A stretch of 64,000 bases of DNA from Macrotrachela quadricornifera (GCA_022393335.1 JAJEKB010020725.1:418254-482253); one strand, 5' to 3'; counted from the stretch's first letter, positions 44,105 to 56,978 are shown. Translations and numbers: made by a program. The notes: generated from the letters alone by a model not told the origin.

Positions 44105-46149
44105 CTACGACAAAGTTGTTCGACCATCATTTATAGAACTAGTATTGACTAACATAGATTTTGGTGGTTTCTTCTTGATTAAGAGATGTTCAAGTGATTT
44201 ATTGCTTCGTGTGGAAATCTTTAGAGCAACACGATTCATTGGTGAACCATCAAAGATATAGAATTTCTTCCATAAACGACGTAATTCCGGTTTAAATGTT
44301 GCCATTGGACCGCTTTCAAATGTGAAATAAACGCGAATCTCTTGTTTATTCCATTCGTGTCGTTGTTGATCATCATAATATCTATCGGTTCGTTGTCTTT
44401 CTCGTCTTGAGGGTTGATGAATTAGTTTTTGATGTAGTTCCATATAAGTACCAATATCCAATTGTTCCATGATTACTGTAGCATTATTTTGTTGAAAGAA
44501 TTGTTTGAAATGACGTGAAACAAATCTTGGTGGATAGCCATTCAATAAAAATGTTAGTTCAATGTTCAATCGTTCCCTATTAAAATCTTCTACGTTGGAA
44601 CAAAGACGGACGGCTCGAAAAAGAGCTCCTTTGATTGTATTGCGATGAACATGACGTGGATGATCGGATAAAAATGGTACAATATATGGTTCTGCTGCAG
44701 GTTTATGAAATACGGTAGTTTTCAATTGTCCTTGATTATTATGTACGGTCACATCGAGAAAATCAACAGTTGTTCCAATTGATCGACTGATTCGAATATT
44801 TTCATCTTTTATATTAGCCAGATCAAGGAAGATACTAATTTGATCAAGCGATAAATTTGTTGTCATAAAAACATCATCAATATATCTAAATAGTGTTATA
44901 ATAATAAATGAATTTAGAGTAGATTATATTCATTTACCGTCCATAGAGTTCATTGTGTGACTTTTGATGTTCAATCAATGGTTGTTCCCATTTTAACATA
45001 TAGATATTAGCCAAAGTCATAGTAAATGGTGATCCCATAGCACCACCGCGTATCTGTTGATAATATTTATCTTCAAATGCAAAACAATTGGTATCCAAGA
45101 TGAGCCGAGCCATTTTCATGATAGTATCAATAGGAATGCCATTAATTTTTCCATTTTGGGTATATTGACATAAGAATTGTTCTAAGGCTAGAAGAGCTCC
45201 ATCTCGTGGTATCATTGTATAGAGATCAGCTACGTCAAATGTAATAAATGTTGTGGTTGATGATAGACGACCAAGATCTCGATAGAATTCCAATCGTCGA
45301 ACAAAATGAATACTATTAATAAATGTGGTTTGTCTTGTTACTTCATCAAACAATGGACGAAGTAGTAAATCTAAAAAGTGAGAAATACCTGTTGCTGGTG
45401 CCCGTATCGATGATACAATTGGCCTGAGCGGTGTGCCTATCTAAAGAGAATAGTAAAGAATATTGATTTTAATTCTTTTTCTTTTTTCAAATAGATATTA
45501 CTTTGTGTGGTTTTGGTATAAAATAAAGATGTGCCAATTCAACTGTTCCAGCATTAGGATACATGCTTTGTTTCCATAATTTAAGATCAATGGTCTTTTT
45601 CTTCAATAATGGATCAATTAATGCTGTGACTTGACGCAGATGAGTCATACATGGATTGACACAAGGCTCCAATTCTTTGTAAGCATGCGTTTTTTGCATA
45701 TATTCCATCGATTTCTGATGATAACTACTGGTACTACCCAAATGGAATACTTTACTCTTGTCAGTTTTTCGTATAACTATCTTTTGTTTTTTCTCTTTCC
45801 GTTGAATACTCTTGACCATTTGATGATCATATCGAGCACGAGCTAGTAACCTTCGTGGTAAAGGTTTCATAGATAGTTCTCGTACAAGATTTTCAATGGA
45901 AACAAAGAAATCTTTGGCTCGTTGATCATTTGCCGACATACAATTATCATTGAGACCACACTTAAATAGTTCGATGAGCTTTTCGTGTTCTTGTGTAATA
46001 ATAGTGTCGATAGAAACATGTGAAAAGCGACTCTGACAAGCAGGAACATATTTTGGACCATTGGCAAGGTATGTTATTTGTCTTGTTGAAAGAGATGAAG
46101 CCATTTCGACAATTGACGATGATGGTAGGATATGGCTGATTGTATTCAT
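44105..46149 (-). CDS. Athena (Penelope-like) reverse transcriptase
   Basis: Exons 45502-46149, 44938-45440 and 44105-44885 join in frame (643 aa) through introns of 61 and 52 bp. The N-terminal part has the Penelope-type VELAHLYFIPKPHK block. RT motif A is TFITFDVADLYTMIP, motif B RGGAMGSPFTMTL, and motif C is YIDDVFMT, formed by splicing between LYGR and YIDD. Thumb-like motifs HKPAAEPY and LLNGYPPRFV follow. All catalytic Asp residues are present, and no endonuclease domain is fused, as expected for Athena. It starts inside the stop codon of ORF1 (ATGA overlap, 46146-46149). It would copy Terminon RNA at chromosome ends. Confidence 0.92.
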
Positions 46150-47719
46150 AGTATCGCTCCGATGGTGCCAGCCTCTTCCATAACCATCGGAGCGTCGTCG
46201 AAAAAAGACAGTTTTCGTTTGGTAATCAATTGAGCACGTTGGATAATATTCGATTGCCGTACAGCAATCGCATTTAAAATGTTGACGAGCGATTTAGGCA
46301 ATGGTATTTGGCCTTTAGCTGTTTCCGTCAGTTTTTTCTTTTCATTTGTAATAATTTCAATATGATTTCGAACCAATTCTTCGGCTGCAGTGATCTCTAA
46401 TACCATCAGATCATATTTAAATCTAGCAATAGTCTTTTGACGTTGAGATAACAATGTGGCACGTTTATCTTCATGTAGTAGTGGCTTGGCAAGCATTTTC
46501 TCTATGCTATCAATTGAATGATCGAGTGGGCGGAATGATACAGGTAGTCGTTTGGTATAGATCCGTTGTTTTAAGATAGCTACATGTTCTTCCTGTTGTT
46601 GCTTGTCCAATGTTGCTTGCCAGATGATTTTCGTTGAAATAATCTAAATATCTGAATGTTTAGTGAAACAAAAACTACATCTATGTATGCTCTTCAAACC
46701 TGATCTTCGCTAGGTTTCAAATCATAGAATGCTTGCACTGAACGATAATCATTGGCATTGAATTGTAAGAGTAACTTGCGTCTTTCAAAATCAGCCGTTA
46801 GTTTATGTTGACTTTGACGTACAAATGCAGGAATTACTGTTGATAATCGACTCATATCAAAGGATCGGTCTACTCCCAATTGCTTATGTTGGATCAATTT
46901 ATTTTCCACTTGTTGTAATTCTTGAATGGCTATTTGACGATGTTTCTGGATATTTTCCTGTTTCATGAATTTCATTCGATGTAGATTATTGTCTTTGATC
47001 ATTTCTTTGGACATTTGTAAAGACCAGATTCCTGATGTCGTAGCTATTTTGAAATAATTCTCCCAGAAATCTTGTTTCAAACGGAGATAAAACAAATCAT
47101 TAACTAATTGAGCATAGTCTCTAGCATATTGTAATTTTTCTGATGTATCTAACAATCCAATGATACTTTCTACATTTGCTAATGAAGCAGATAATAACTT
47201 TTTGAAGACATGATCAGGTAATTTCAAATAATTCGGTGTGCGTGTATCCTTCTTTGGTTGAACAAGATTTTCATTTGTAGTTGCACACAATCGTTTTGTC
47301 GATGGTTGTGCAATAGATATTTGACTTATCGATGTTGCCATTCCTCCTGATTTCATCTCTCGTTTGCGTTTTCGTTTAGTTGTCTTTTCCTATCACAAAT
47401 TATAATTGTTAGAAAACAGATGAATTGTACCCTTCAAGAAATAAATTTACAATACCTGAACATGTTGTTCAGTAAAGTTTTCTATATGAATACCAACAGT
47501 TGCTGATGTTTCACTAGTATTTTCAAGACGAGTTGGATTATTATACTCATGAACCATTCTTGTAATAGCTTCAGCACTTAATCCTTGTTTTTTAAGTTTA
47601 GCTCTAAATCTTTGTAGTTTACGATTTCCACGAGATTTCTTCTTTTTTTGTTTCTCTACTGATTGTGGTGGCAACTGAATTAATTGTGGCTCTTCTGTAG
47701 ATAAAATAAGATCTTCCAT
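46146..47719 (-). CDS. Athena ORF1 (basic, coiled-coil protein)
   Basis: Exons 47456-47719, 46700-47389 and 46146-46643 give 483 aa in frame. The N-terminus carries KKKKSRGNRKLQRFRAKLKK, a basic block likely to bind nucleic acid. A central helical domain follows (YLKLPDHVFKKLLSASLANV; IWSLQMSKEM), then a coiled-coil part and a last exon beginning IISTKIIWQATLDK. Homologues are at 34591-36099 and 57822-59041. ORF1 proteins of this element class are thought to assist the RT. Stop and RT start overlap, which would suit coupled translation from one mRNA. Confidence 0.83.
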
Positions 47720-47895
47720 ACGACCAGGAATGTTCTTTTCTTGTTGGCTAGACTGCTGATCGTCCTCATGATGTCACATTTGTTCTATAATAAAGAAAAA
47801 TAATTAGAATCTAAAATAGAGAGAGAGAGAGAGCAATTGAGAATTAGAAATTACTAAAGAAAGAAACTAAGCAACAGTAACATGCTAAGATAAAA

Positions 47896-49764
47896 TTATT
47901 GAAAATGCGGATTCATTCGATGACTAGTAAGTGTTCGCATTTTAGCGGGTAACAATGTTGGACGACGAACAAGATTCTTGCACCAATCACCACGATCACT
48001 CACAATATCTTCGATTCTGTTTAAGTTCAGATTGTTATTTTCAGCAACCATACCATCTAAATGACCAAGTATATTAAATTTTGTTTGCGCATGTGTAATA
48101 AACAGTGCTTCAATAAACTGATAGAATGTATCTGAACAATTCTCTGGTACTAGATAGAACAAAATCTTTTAATAGAATAGACTAGTTCTCACAAGGATAA
48201 CTCACAAACGGCAAAGATAGTAGCATTGTAAAGATCTAAATTGAAATTTGGTGTTAAACGATCACGTTTATCTTTAAACATCTGAAGCTGTTGTGTACGC
48301 TGATTTACAGAAAATGTATAGTTCTCTGATGGTACCGGAGGTAAACTATTCAACCACACGGTAGCTTCTTGTTCACGACGTGTAGGAAGATTGAGACTGG
48401 CTGTAGTTTCTGCTTGTTCATCCGTCTTTAGCATAGGTACGAAGCACCAATACTGTGGATTACAATCAAGAAATATTTGTATTGCTGTTGGACAACGTGC
48501 AGAATGTTTGTAAAGTAGCATATTATCTGTAGATATTTGTCTATAAATAAAGATTTCTTTCAATGTAGTAGCAAATTTCAAGAATTCTGTCTGTTTATTT
48601 ACTCAGATGATTTCGATTGATGTTGTCGTAGGCGAGCAATATTTTCTTCGCCAAGAATAAATTCATGAATAATTCGATTACCATGCTCACGATGATCTAA
48701 ATATAATTGATCATAAAGAAAATATATATATATGAAAAGGATACTTACAAATGAGTTGTTCACCTAAACTTAGAGATGTGTAAGCAATGTAATCGAATTG
48801 ACCACAAGGACATGTCAGAACATAGAGTACAAGTTTAGTTGTACAAGACTAGCATGATTCGAGAGTAAACGATAAAGATGTGTGCGTAGAAAGAGAAACT
48901 TACCGCTGGACAATTGAGAATGGCTTGATAACCATTGACAAATTGATGTTTTTGTGCAGAAGAAAATTGAAGTACGAGTTGACCATGTCGAGTAGGAGTA
49001 ATTGTATCTGTGATAGGAAAACAAAATCGACAAGTAACGTTGCGACATGGTGTTATTCCATAGAGAGCTTTTGCTGTTTCAATACAAAAGATCCCACGAT
49101 GATTGTATAATGAAGGTTGAGCATGACGAAAAGAACATGTTTTCATAAAGAAAAGATTAGCTAAAATAGTGCTTGTGTATATGAGAGTGAGAAATAATAA
49201 TAACTTACCATCAATTTGAAGATAAAATTCTAATGCAAGAGCATATTCATCGAATCGTAATAGTTCACTACCAACCGTATCTTCAGCATGTAAACCAAAA
49301 CGAATTCGTTCTTGTATCATAATATTCAAACATTCACGTAAGCATTCATAATTATAATCGAGAATGGTATTATCCAAATGGAAACGTCGTGCTAAATCAC
49401 CATATAAATGTTAATAGAGATAAATGAAAAACGGTCGAATACTAATGTCATTACTCTGATCGATCAGAATGAATGGTTGATGGAACGAATGATGATTACG
49501 ACGGTACCGCTGTTCACTATTCAATTCTTGAAGAGAAACATTGCACAAAAGCAGATGATCTCGATTGAGAACAGTGTCATGTCGATCGAATGTTGGATAA
49601 GCAGGTAAAAGTGATAGACGATCAATAGAAGGATTTGTAGGCATCAGAAATTGTACTGGTTTGAAATAATTACTCTCTCGAGAATAGGACTGTTTTTCGA
49701 TAATACTCTGCTCGTCCATAGGTAAAATATCTCGACATGACTCAGTTGAATGTAATTGATGCAT
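47896..49764 (-). CDS. Cys-rich / GIY-YIG-like Terminon gene, paralogue 1
   Basis: A multi-exon gene with landmarks shared by the two genes to its right. In order: an N-terminal exon (MHQLHSTESC to LLLCNVS); ILDYNYECLRECLN; LALEFYLQIDG; FFMKTCSFRHAQPS with paired Cys (CRNVTCRFCFP); FVNGYQAILNCPA. Then comes a GIY-YIG-like exon (LVLYVLTCPCGQFDYIAYTS), YHREHGNRIIHEFILGEEN, CPTAIQIFLDCNPQYWCFVP, and a last exon (FIEALFITHAQTKFN to NPHFQ). GIY-YIG endonucleases nick DNA. Here the second signature is YIA instead of YIG, and the Arg position is lost, so this paralogue is probably not catalytic. The 5' exon junction near 49400-49540 is uncertain. It precedes Athena ORF1 by under 200 bp. Confidence 0.65.
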
Positions 49765-49935
49765 ATCCAATAAAGAAAGATAAGAAATAATCTGAAATAC
49801 GTGCTGGAATTTTAATGATAATTTCAATTAAGAATAACATGCAAAATGAAATAGATCATGCAAGAAAGTACTGAACTGTTTTGCTATAAATGAAGATTTG
49901 CTGGAATAGAAAACGAAAAAAAAAAGAATGAGTGT

Positions 49936-52900
49936 CTATCTTAAAATCGATGTTGATGATGGACGACGAAATAGATTTCGGCACCATTCGCCACGATCAA
50001 GTCTTTGTGCTTCAGAGGACATTGGATGATTGCTATTCTCATACTCATCGTCCTCTCCAAGGTTAAGAAGACGACCAAAAATGTTCAGTTTTGCTTCCGT
50101 ATGTGTAATAAATAAAGATTCGACGAATTTTCGAACTGCATCTGAAGCATCAATTGGTACTAAAATGATAGAAAGAGAGATATATATATATAAATGAATA
50201 ATTGATTAAAGAAAGGACATGGGTCGTTAAGTGATGAAAACGGTCCAAACCTGAAAATGGGTTTCTGGTGTCACCTATACTAAATTCGACTGCGAGGAGT
50301 TGATTGCCGTTGAAATCAGGCTCATAGAACGTATTCTGGTTGTGCACAGTGGAGAGTAAGTTCATGATTTTCTATGTTATAGAAGGACTCAGAATATCAT
50401 GTTTCTATCTTGTAAGTCTCGAATGTTTTTATCAGAGTGATATATGAATTTGAAGCTCTTTCTTTGCTCTATAGATTGATGTATAAAGCTGTTATAAAGA
50501 GTTGTTCTTTCATTTTTTTTCTGAACAATACTGTGCATTGGCATCCATTGTCGATATAATTCGACAGAGATGCCCTCGTTTTCATGTTGTAAACATTTCC
50601 CAACCATTTTTAATTTTCCCTTATTCGATAGCCCTTGAAAAATGCTACAAAACGATAGACTTTATTCAGTCATAAATTATTGGCCAGACGACTAAATAGT
50701 GTCTACAATGAGTCCCGAGACCCAAAATACTAGTTTTTCCACGATAATTGACTCATTTTGTCTTGATAGATGAAAAACTGATTACATATTCGTAATCAGT
50801 GCAAAAAACTGCATCGGATCATATATGATTGACGGTCTTCGAACAAATTTAATTTTCACCTGAATTTTCCCTCTATCCCTGAGGTGGTATAAGACTCAAT
50901 TTTTGATCGAAAACTAAAGTTGCTCGAAGACCGTCAATTATATATGATCCGATGCAGTTTTTTGCACTGATTACGAATATGTAATCAGTTTTTCATCTAT
51001 CAAGACAAAATGAGTCAATTATCGTGGAAAAACTAGTATTTTGGGTCTCGGGACTCATTGTAGACACTATTTAGTCGTCTGGCCAATAATTTATGACTGA
51101 ATAAAGTCTATCGTTTTGTAGCATTTTTCAAGGGCTATCGAATAAGGGAAAATTAAAAATGGTTGGGAAATGTTTACAACATGAAAACGAGGGCATCTCT
51201 GTCGAATTATATCGACAATGGATGCCAATGCACAGTATTGTTCAGAAAAAAAATGAAAGAACAACTCTTTATAACAGCTTTATACATCAATCTATAGAGC
51301 AAAGAAAGAGCTTCAAATTCATATATCACTCTGATAAAAACATTCGAGACTTACAAGATAGAAACATGATATTCTGAGTCCTTCTATAACATAGAAAATC
51401 ATGAACTTACTCTCCACTGTGCACAACCAGAATACGTTCTATGAGCCTGATTTCAACGGCAATCAACTCCTCGCAGTCGAATTTAGTATAGGTGACACCA
51501 GAAACCCATTTTCAGGTTTGGGCCGTTTTCATCACTTAACGACCCATGTCCTTTGAAATTGTACTGACAAACGGCAATTATGGTAGCATTGAATAGCTCT
51601 ATTGATTCGGTTGGTTTTGCTTTGATATCTAATTTATTTTTAAAATATTGAAATTGTTCGATACGTTGACGAATCGAATAGGTATAACCCGATGGCATGG
51701 GAGGTAGCGCTCGCATACATGATCGTGTAGCTTCATCCGATCGTTTATCTCGTGTTTCTGGTATAACTTGACGATCTTTCGAAGCAATCGAAGTTGGATT
51801 AATTGAATCGAGTAGAACTAATGATGGTGGAACTATATAGTTTCCATTTTGTTCAATTTCCTCTATTGTCATGGGTACAAAACACCAATAGATTGGATTG
51901 AAATCAAGAAATCGTTGAATAGCCCATGGACATCGACATGCATGTTTGTAGAGAAGCATTCGATCTTTTCGCAATGTTCTACAAAAGAAAAACTTATGTG
52001 TGAACGAGAATTTTCTTTATGACTCTACTAACTCAGCATCTTTTTCTTCCATTCGAGTAAGTTTCACATTTCGATCTCCAATCAAGAATTCATCTATAAT
52101 TCGATTGAAATGTTGTCGGTGATCTATTGAAAATAATTGCTATTAAAGGAAAAATGAGAAAATAGAAACAGTAGCTTACACCAAAGTCGATCGCCTAAAC
52201 GTTGACTAGTTTCGCCGATATATTCGAATTCACCACATGGACAGATCATTGTATAGATAATATTTGCTGTTTGACAATCGGCAGGACAATTTAAGATAGT
52301 TTGATAGCCATTAACAAAACGAAATTTGTGATTGGGACTAAATCGAATGGTCGATTGTTGTTGTTCACGATTACTAGTCTCTTGAGATGGTAGACATAAT
52401 GAACAATTGTTACATGGTAAAAATCCATATCGACTTTCAGGTTCATCTTGACAAAATAGACCTTCATCGAATGAACGTGGTGTAGCCTTACGATACGAAC
52501 ATGTTTTCATAAAGAAAAGATCCACTAAAGATTTATCATAAAATAGACAAAAGAAATATTTTGATACATAGAAAAATTTACGTACCATCAATTTGTAGAT
52601 AGAATTCGAATGCATATTTCTTTTGTTTTTCATTTAATTCAAAACGTAGAGGATGATATTTATGATGTTGAATAAAATCTTCAGTTAAGAGACGAAAACA
52701 TTCCGTGAAACGATATAAATTATAATCAAGAATTGGTTCATCCACATTATATTGATAGATTAATGAACTAATAAATGGTTGATAGGTGTTGACAAAATAC
52801 GATGGAATATCAAAATTCTTCTTTTCAATACTATATCCCAATGGATAGACACCTGGTCGACGACGTGCTAATTGTGCTTGATTAAGTTTATGTACTAGAC

Positions 52901-53298
52901 ACAGAGCAAGAAGAATAATGAGGATTTACTAAAAAGAAAATACCCGGTACATTAGCTAAAAGTAACGGTGGTCGATCATTGTAAAACGATGTTGGAAAAG
53001 CTGGTAAAATCAAATAACGTCGACTATCATACTGCCATGTTCGTGGTATATAACCACAATTAATTTCTTGTTCTTGTTGTGTTGATAAGGCAGATGTTGA
53101 GGGTAGCTGTTCGACTGGTAGAGTAGTTGACAGTACACTTGTATCAGTACTAGAAATAAGTTCAGGAGGCGAACAACTCAGATCGATCATGTCCATTCGT
53201 GTTGTAAGTGGAAGTTTGTTAGATTCTTCTTCTTCTTCACTACCAGAATCCCATAAATGTTTACGACCACGTAAATGAAATTTTCGATGAGGATACAT
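49936..53298 (-). CDS. Cys-rich / GIY-YIG-like Terminon gene, paralogue 2 (best-preserved nuclease signature)
   Basis: Start MYPHRKFHLRG, then an acidic/Ser-rich leader ending LLLANVP; PILDYNLYRFTECFRLL; AFEFYLQIDG; DLFFMKTCSYRKATPR with Cys pairs (CNNCSLC); FVNGYQTILNCPA. The GIY-YIG-like part reads IIYTMICPCGEFEYIGETS, QRLGDRL, then YHRQHFNRIIDEFLIG. It keeps YIG, the Thr-Ser and the following Arg, and has the Cys pair seen in Penelope-element GIY-YIG domains. CPWAIQRFLDFNPIYWCFVP and a final exon (VESLFITHTEAKLN) complete it. The last intron (donor about 51565, acceptor about 50160) is swollen by a 1.34-kb foldback element. Exon phases I checked agree. This could supply the endonuclease missing from Athena RT. 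Confidence 0.7.
50212..51554. mobile_element. 1.34-kb foldback element inside an intron
   Basis: Two arms of about 633 bp in inverted orientation (AAAGGACATGGGTCG at each end), nearly identical, with a spacer of about 75 bp around 50846-50921. Each arm contains the same 72-codon open stretch on opposite strands. It lies about 10 bp inside the last intron of paralogue 2, so the host gene may still splice. No transposase is present. I could not define an unambiguous target duplication. Confidence 0.88.
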
Positions 53299-53415
53299 TA
53301 GTGATCTAGAATAAAAAGATGAAAATATAAGCATTTCATTTTATTTCATCATGCAGCAAGATTAAAAAGAGAGAAAGATAAATGAATAAGCTCGATTAAT
53401 AATAATGATAATTGA

Positions 53416-55411
53416 TTATGATAATGAACGACGAGTAATATTTGCACACCAATTGCCATGTAGAGCACGATTTGGATCAGAAGGTTCATAGACCAAATGA
53501 CCAATTTCATTGAGTGTACATTCGGCATGTGTGATAAGTAAAGATTCGATCAGTTGTCGAAAAAGTTCCGAAGAATTGTTTGGCACTAAAAAAATTCAAA
53601 AAAATTGAAAATGTTTAGAAGGGCACTGAGAGTAATATACAGATGGCAATAATATCAGCATTGTAGAGATCGACATTGTCCAGTGGTACAATGTAATCTT
53701 TCTTCTGTTTGAAAAATTCTGCTTGTTGTTGACGTTGTTGAAAAGAAAAATCAAAGCCTGGCGGTGGTTTTGGTAGATTTGCTACTAAGAAATGTACTTC
53801 TTCAGGTGTACGAGCCCATGATGATTCATCAATTCGACGTAATGGTGATGCACGTTGACTCGTAGAATTAGCCAGATTCAATTCGATTAATTTCATTGGT
53901 ATGAAACACCAATAATCCGGATTATAATCCAAGAATAATTGTAAAGCAACAGAACAACGAGGCGAATGTTGATAAAGCCATTGGCGATCATTGGCTTTTT
54001 TCTTAATAAATAGAATTTTATTTAATTCTTTTCTAAACGATAGTTACTCAGCAAATTTAAGACCATAAGTCATTTGATTAATATTTCTTTCACCAAGAAG
54101 AAATTCTCGAACGATTCGATTGCCATCTCTTCGATGTTCTGCTAATGTTTCAGCAAAACTTGATTTAGTTTGAGCAATAAAATCAAATTGACCACATGGA
54201 CAAGTTAAAGCATAGATACAATCGGTTGTTTCACATGTCTAATTATGAATGAAATTCAATTCATATTCAATATAGATAAAAGAAAAGGAACTATTTACTG
54301 CTGGACAATTGAGAATAGCTTCATATTGATTGACAAATCGATGAATATGTGGAATAGAAAATGGAATAGCCAAGATTTGTTCTGAATCGGTTGTATGACG
54401 ACGTGGACATGGTGAATGGCAACAGAGACATTGTGCTTTATTGCATGGTGTAATTTCAAAGCGTGCTGCTGGTGTACCAAAACAAAAGAGACCTTCACGA
54501 TAACGACCTTCAATACATCGTGGTTGTACGCCATTGTATGAACATGTTTTGAGAAAAAACATATCAACTAAAAGAAAAATACAAAATTGATTGCTCTATT
54601 CCAATAGGTTTTTTACCATCGATTTGTAAATAGAATTCCAATGCTAAAGGTAATTCATCAAGATTGAGCATTGTTTGTGATAGACCACTTTGAATGACGA
54701 CTTTATTAATACAATTACGAAGTCGTGTTAAATTAAAATCAATAATAGGAATATCGACTTTCAATCGATGTTTTATTTTTACATAGAGATTTTGATAGAG
54801 ATTCCATAAGAATGATTCACATGTATTAATTTGTGTTTTTTCAGGATTAATTTTAACACCAATATCCAATTCTAATTTAAATAATTGTGGAAATGCATGA
54901 CAACGAACACGAGCAAATTGTTCCTTGGTTAATATATCAACTTTGAAACAAAAAAAAGTGAAATATATGTTAGATAACAATCAAAAGAAATAATATATAA
55001 TAGTTTACTTGGCACATTGGCTAGTAATAAATGTGGTGTTCTCGATGAAGTTTCCGTTGGTATAATCATATTTTCTGTCGTAGTCGGTGACAAGACAAAA
55101 AATAGATAAATCGGTAAAATTGATAATCGAACAATATTATGTGCTCCAAGTGTTCGTGGTTGATATTCTTCACGAGGAGTACTATCAAGAGTATCATCAT
55201 TCTCCTCCGTTACCATTAAGGATGATGATGATGGTGGTGATGGTGATGACGACGAAGATGATGATAGAGATGCTATTGCTATTGGCGTAATTGTCGGAGT
55301 ATCCGATTCAGGTGAACGACGTAGAGGCGAACCTAAATATGGACAATTTCCTAAAGTTAATGTAGCCATTTCATCATCTAGAAATAATGTTGTTGATGAT
55401 CGACGGGCCAT
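53416..55411 (-). CDS. Cys-rich / GIY-YIG-like Terminon gene, paralogue 3
   Basis: Exons at about 55009-55411, 54617-54940, 54299-54567, 54048-54238, 53650-54001 and 53416-53590. Layout as in the two paralogues: a Ser-rich leader ending LLLANVP, IPIIDFNLTRLRNCIN, LALEFYLQIDG, MFFLKTCSYNGVQPR with CNKAQCLCC, FVNQYEAILNCPA. The GIY-YIG-like segment (CIYALTCPCGQFDFIAQT, EHRRDGNRIVREFLLGERN) has FIA in place of YIG. Then CSVALQLFLDYNPDYWCFIP and a last exon (IESLLITHAECTLN). By my reading the join of exons 4 and 5 is one base out of frame at a run of six A near 54001, so it may be a frameshifted copy or a sequencing error. Confidence 0.62.
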
Positions 55412-55542
55412 TTTCTCTTTTGATATACAACTATCTTGATCTAGAAAGAATGTGAAAAGAAATTTTTAAAATGTAATAATTAAATGAATGAGAACATGCA
55501 AAGATAAAAAAAAGAAAGTATTCAAAAAATTCATGCATCAGT

Positions 55543-56978
55543 CTAAGATAATGTTTCTTGAGTAAGAAGAGCATTCAATGAATAACAATGGATAGTACTG
55601 AGTTTGAGTTTTAATTCACTCTTAGCAAAGATAGGATCATTTTTAATTAAATCGGACCAAAGTTTTTTGAATTTCGTATTAAATTCACATCGTAAACCCC
55701 AATCATAGAGATAATGTAGATGAATCAATTGATTTGTTGATTTCCATAGTAATTGTTCTTTACGATACTTTTTCTCTAATTCAAATAAAGTAAATAATCG
55801 TCCACGAAGTTTCTGATATTCAGTATGATCAAAAGAGGTCGGCGTGACCTTGAAATATTTTTGAAAAAACAAATTAATGCCCATTTTGACAAATTCAAGC
55901 GGAAATCCAAGAGTGAGAAGTGTCATTTCAATATAGAGTCGTTCTTGTTCGAAATCTTCTTCCGATGTACAATAACGAACAGCACGACGTAATGCCCATT
56001 GAAACCATTGTCGATAGAATAGACGTGGATGACCACCAACGACATATGGTAATAAAAATGGTTGTGGTTGAGGATTATGATAAACATAGGAATAGAGTTT
56101 ACCCTTACGATTTTCTACATATGCATCAAGAAATTGAACACTGTATCCAATTGTAGCAGTAATATGAAGGTCAGGATGTTCTTGCTTGATTTGAACAAGA
56201 AGCGGTTGAAATCGTTCGATTGGTGGAGCCCATGACATGATAATCGTATCATAGTATCTATTTGTAGACAAATACAAGTAAAATATTCAATAAAAATAAT
56301 ATGTCAACTCATACCTGCCATAGAATTCTTCATTGTATCCAAGTTTATTAATTAAAAATGTTTGCCAATCATGTAGATAGATATTTTCCAATGTTCGAAT
56401 TAATGGTAAACTAAGTGGACCACCTTTGATATATCGATAAATTTTTCCATTGTAAGTAAAGATATTATTCTGTAGAACGAATTCTGTTAATTGCGCAAAT
56501 GTTGCAATAGTTAAACATTGATGTCGACCATGATCCTCTAAGACTTTTGTTAAGAATCGACCTAAAGCTCGAATAATCCGATCAGATGAAACCGTTGTAT
56601 AGAAATTATCTATTTTCAATGTAACGAAACGTGTAAATGGTAGAAGCATATATTCATCGAAACGAACTAATCATTCGATAAAATCTGCTCCATTAGCGAA
56701 TGTAGTAGATTTTGTATGATCATCATATAAAGGTCGAAGTATTTTATCAAGATGGGTTGCTAATGGCTTGATAGGAGCATGTTGACACGATGAAAGAAAA
56801 GGTTCTACTGTAATACTACTACTACCATTCTAGAACGAAAAACAGAGAGAATAGATTTGTGAATATGAAAGAAAATTATCAAGTTACTTCTTGTTGTAAT
56901 TGTGGTAAAAAGTAGAGATATGGTAGATGAACATTAGATTTTTTGACTCGCATCATCCGTAGACGATCTTTATTGATT
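55543..56978 (-). pseudogene. RT-like protein with lost catalytic residues (5'-truncated)
   Basis: Collinear with Athena RT, including both intron positions. Exon 1 remnant is VHLPYLYFLPQLQQE (about 56888-56978), exon 2 56315-56829, exon 3 55543-56257. Motif A reads FVTLKIDNFYTTV where Athena has FITFDVADLYTMI, so the catalytic Asp is Lys. Motif B is KGGPLSLPLIRTLENIYL instead of GGAMGSPF. Motif C, across the conserved splice site, is GRYYDTIIM instead of GRYIDDVFM. One in-frame TGA sits at 56671-56673, at a probable Trp codon, and the 5' end is replaced by a repeat. Yet exon 3 (about 238 codons) is fully open. I infer a non-enzymatic RT paralogue carried as cargo, later disabled in this copy. 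Confidence 0.75.

Noticed and set aside
47818..47834. GA-repeat as a regulatory site
   Set aside because: A simple microsatellite in a short intergenic gap; nothing ties it to regulation.
50389..51377. Two identical 72-codon ORFs on opposite strands (50389-50607 and 51159-51377)
   Set aside because: They are mirror images in the arms of one palindrome, with no known domain or sign of expression.
55087..55290. Met/Val-rich plus-strand ORF
   Set aside because: Complement of the Ser-rich leader of the minus-strand paralogue 3.
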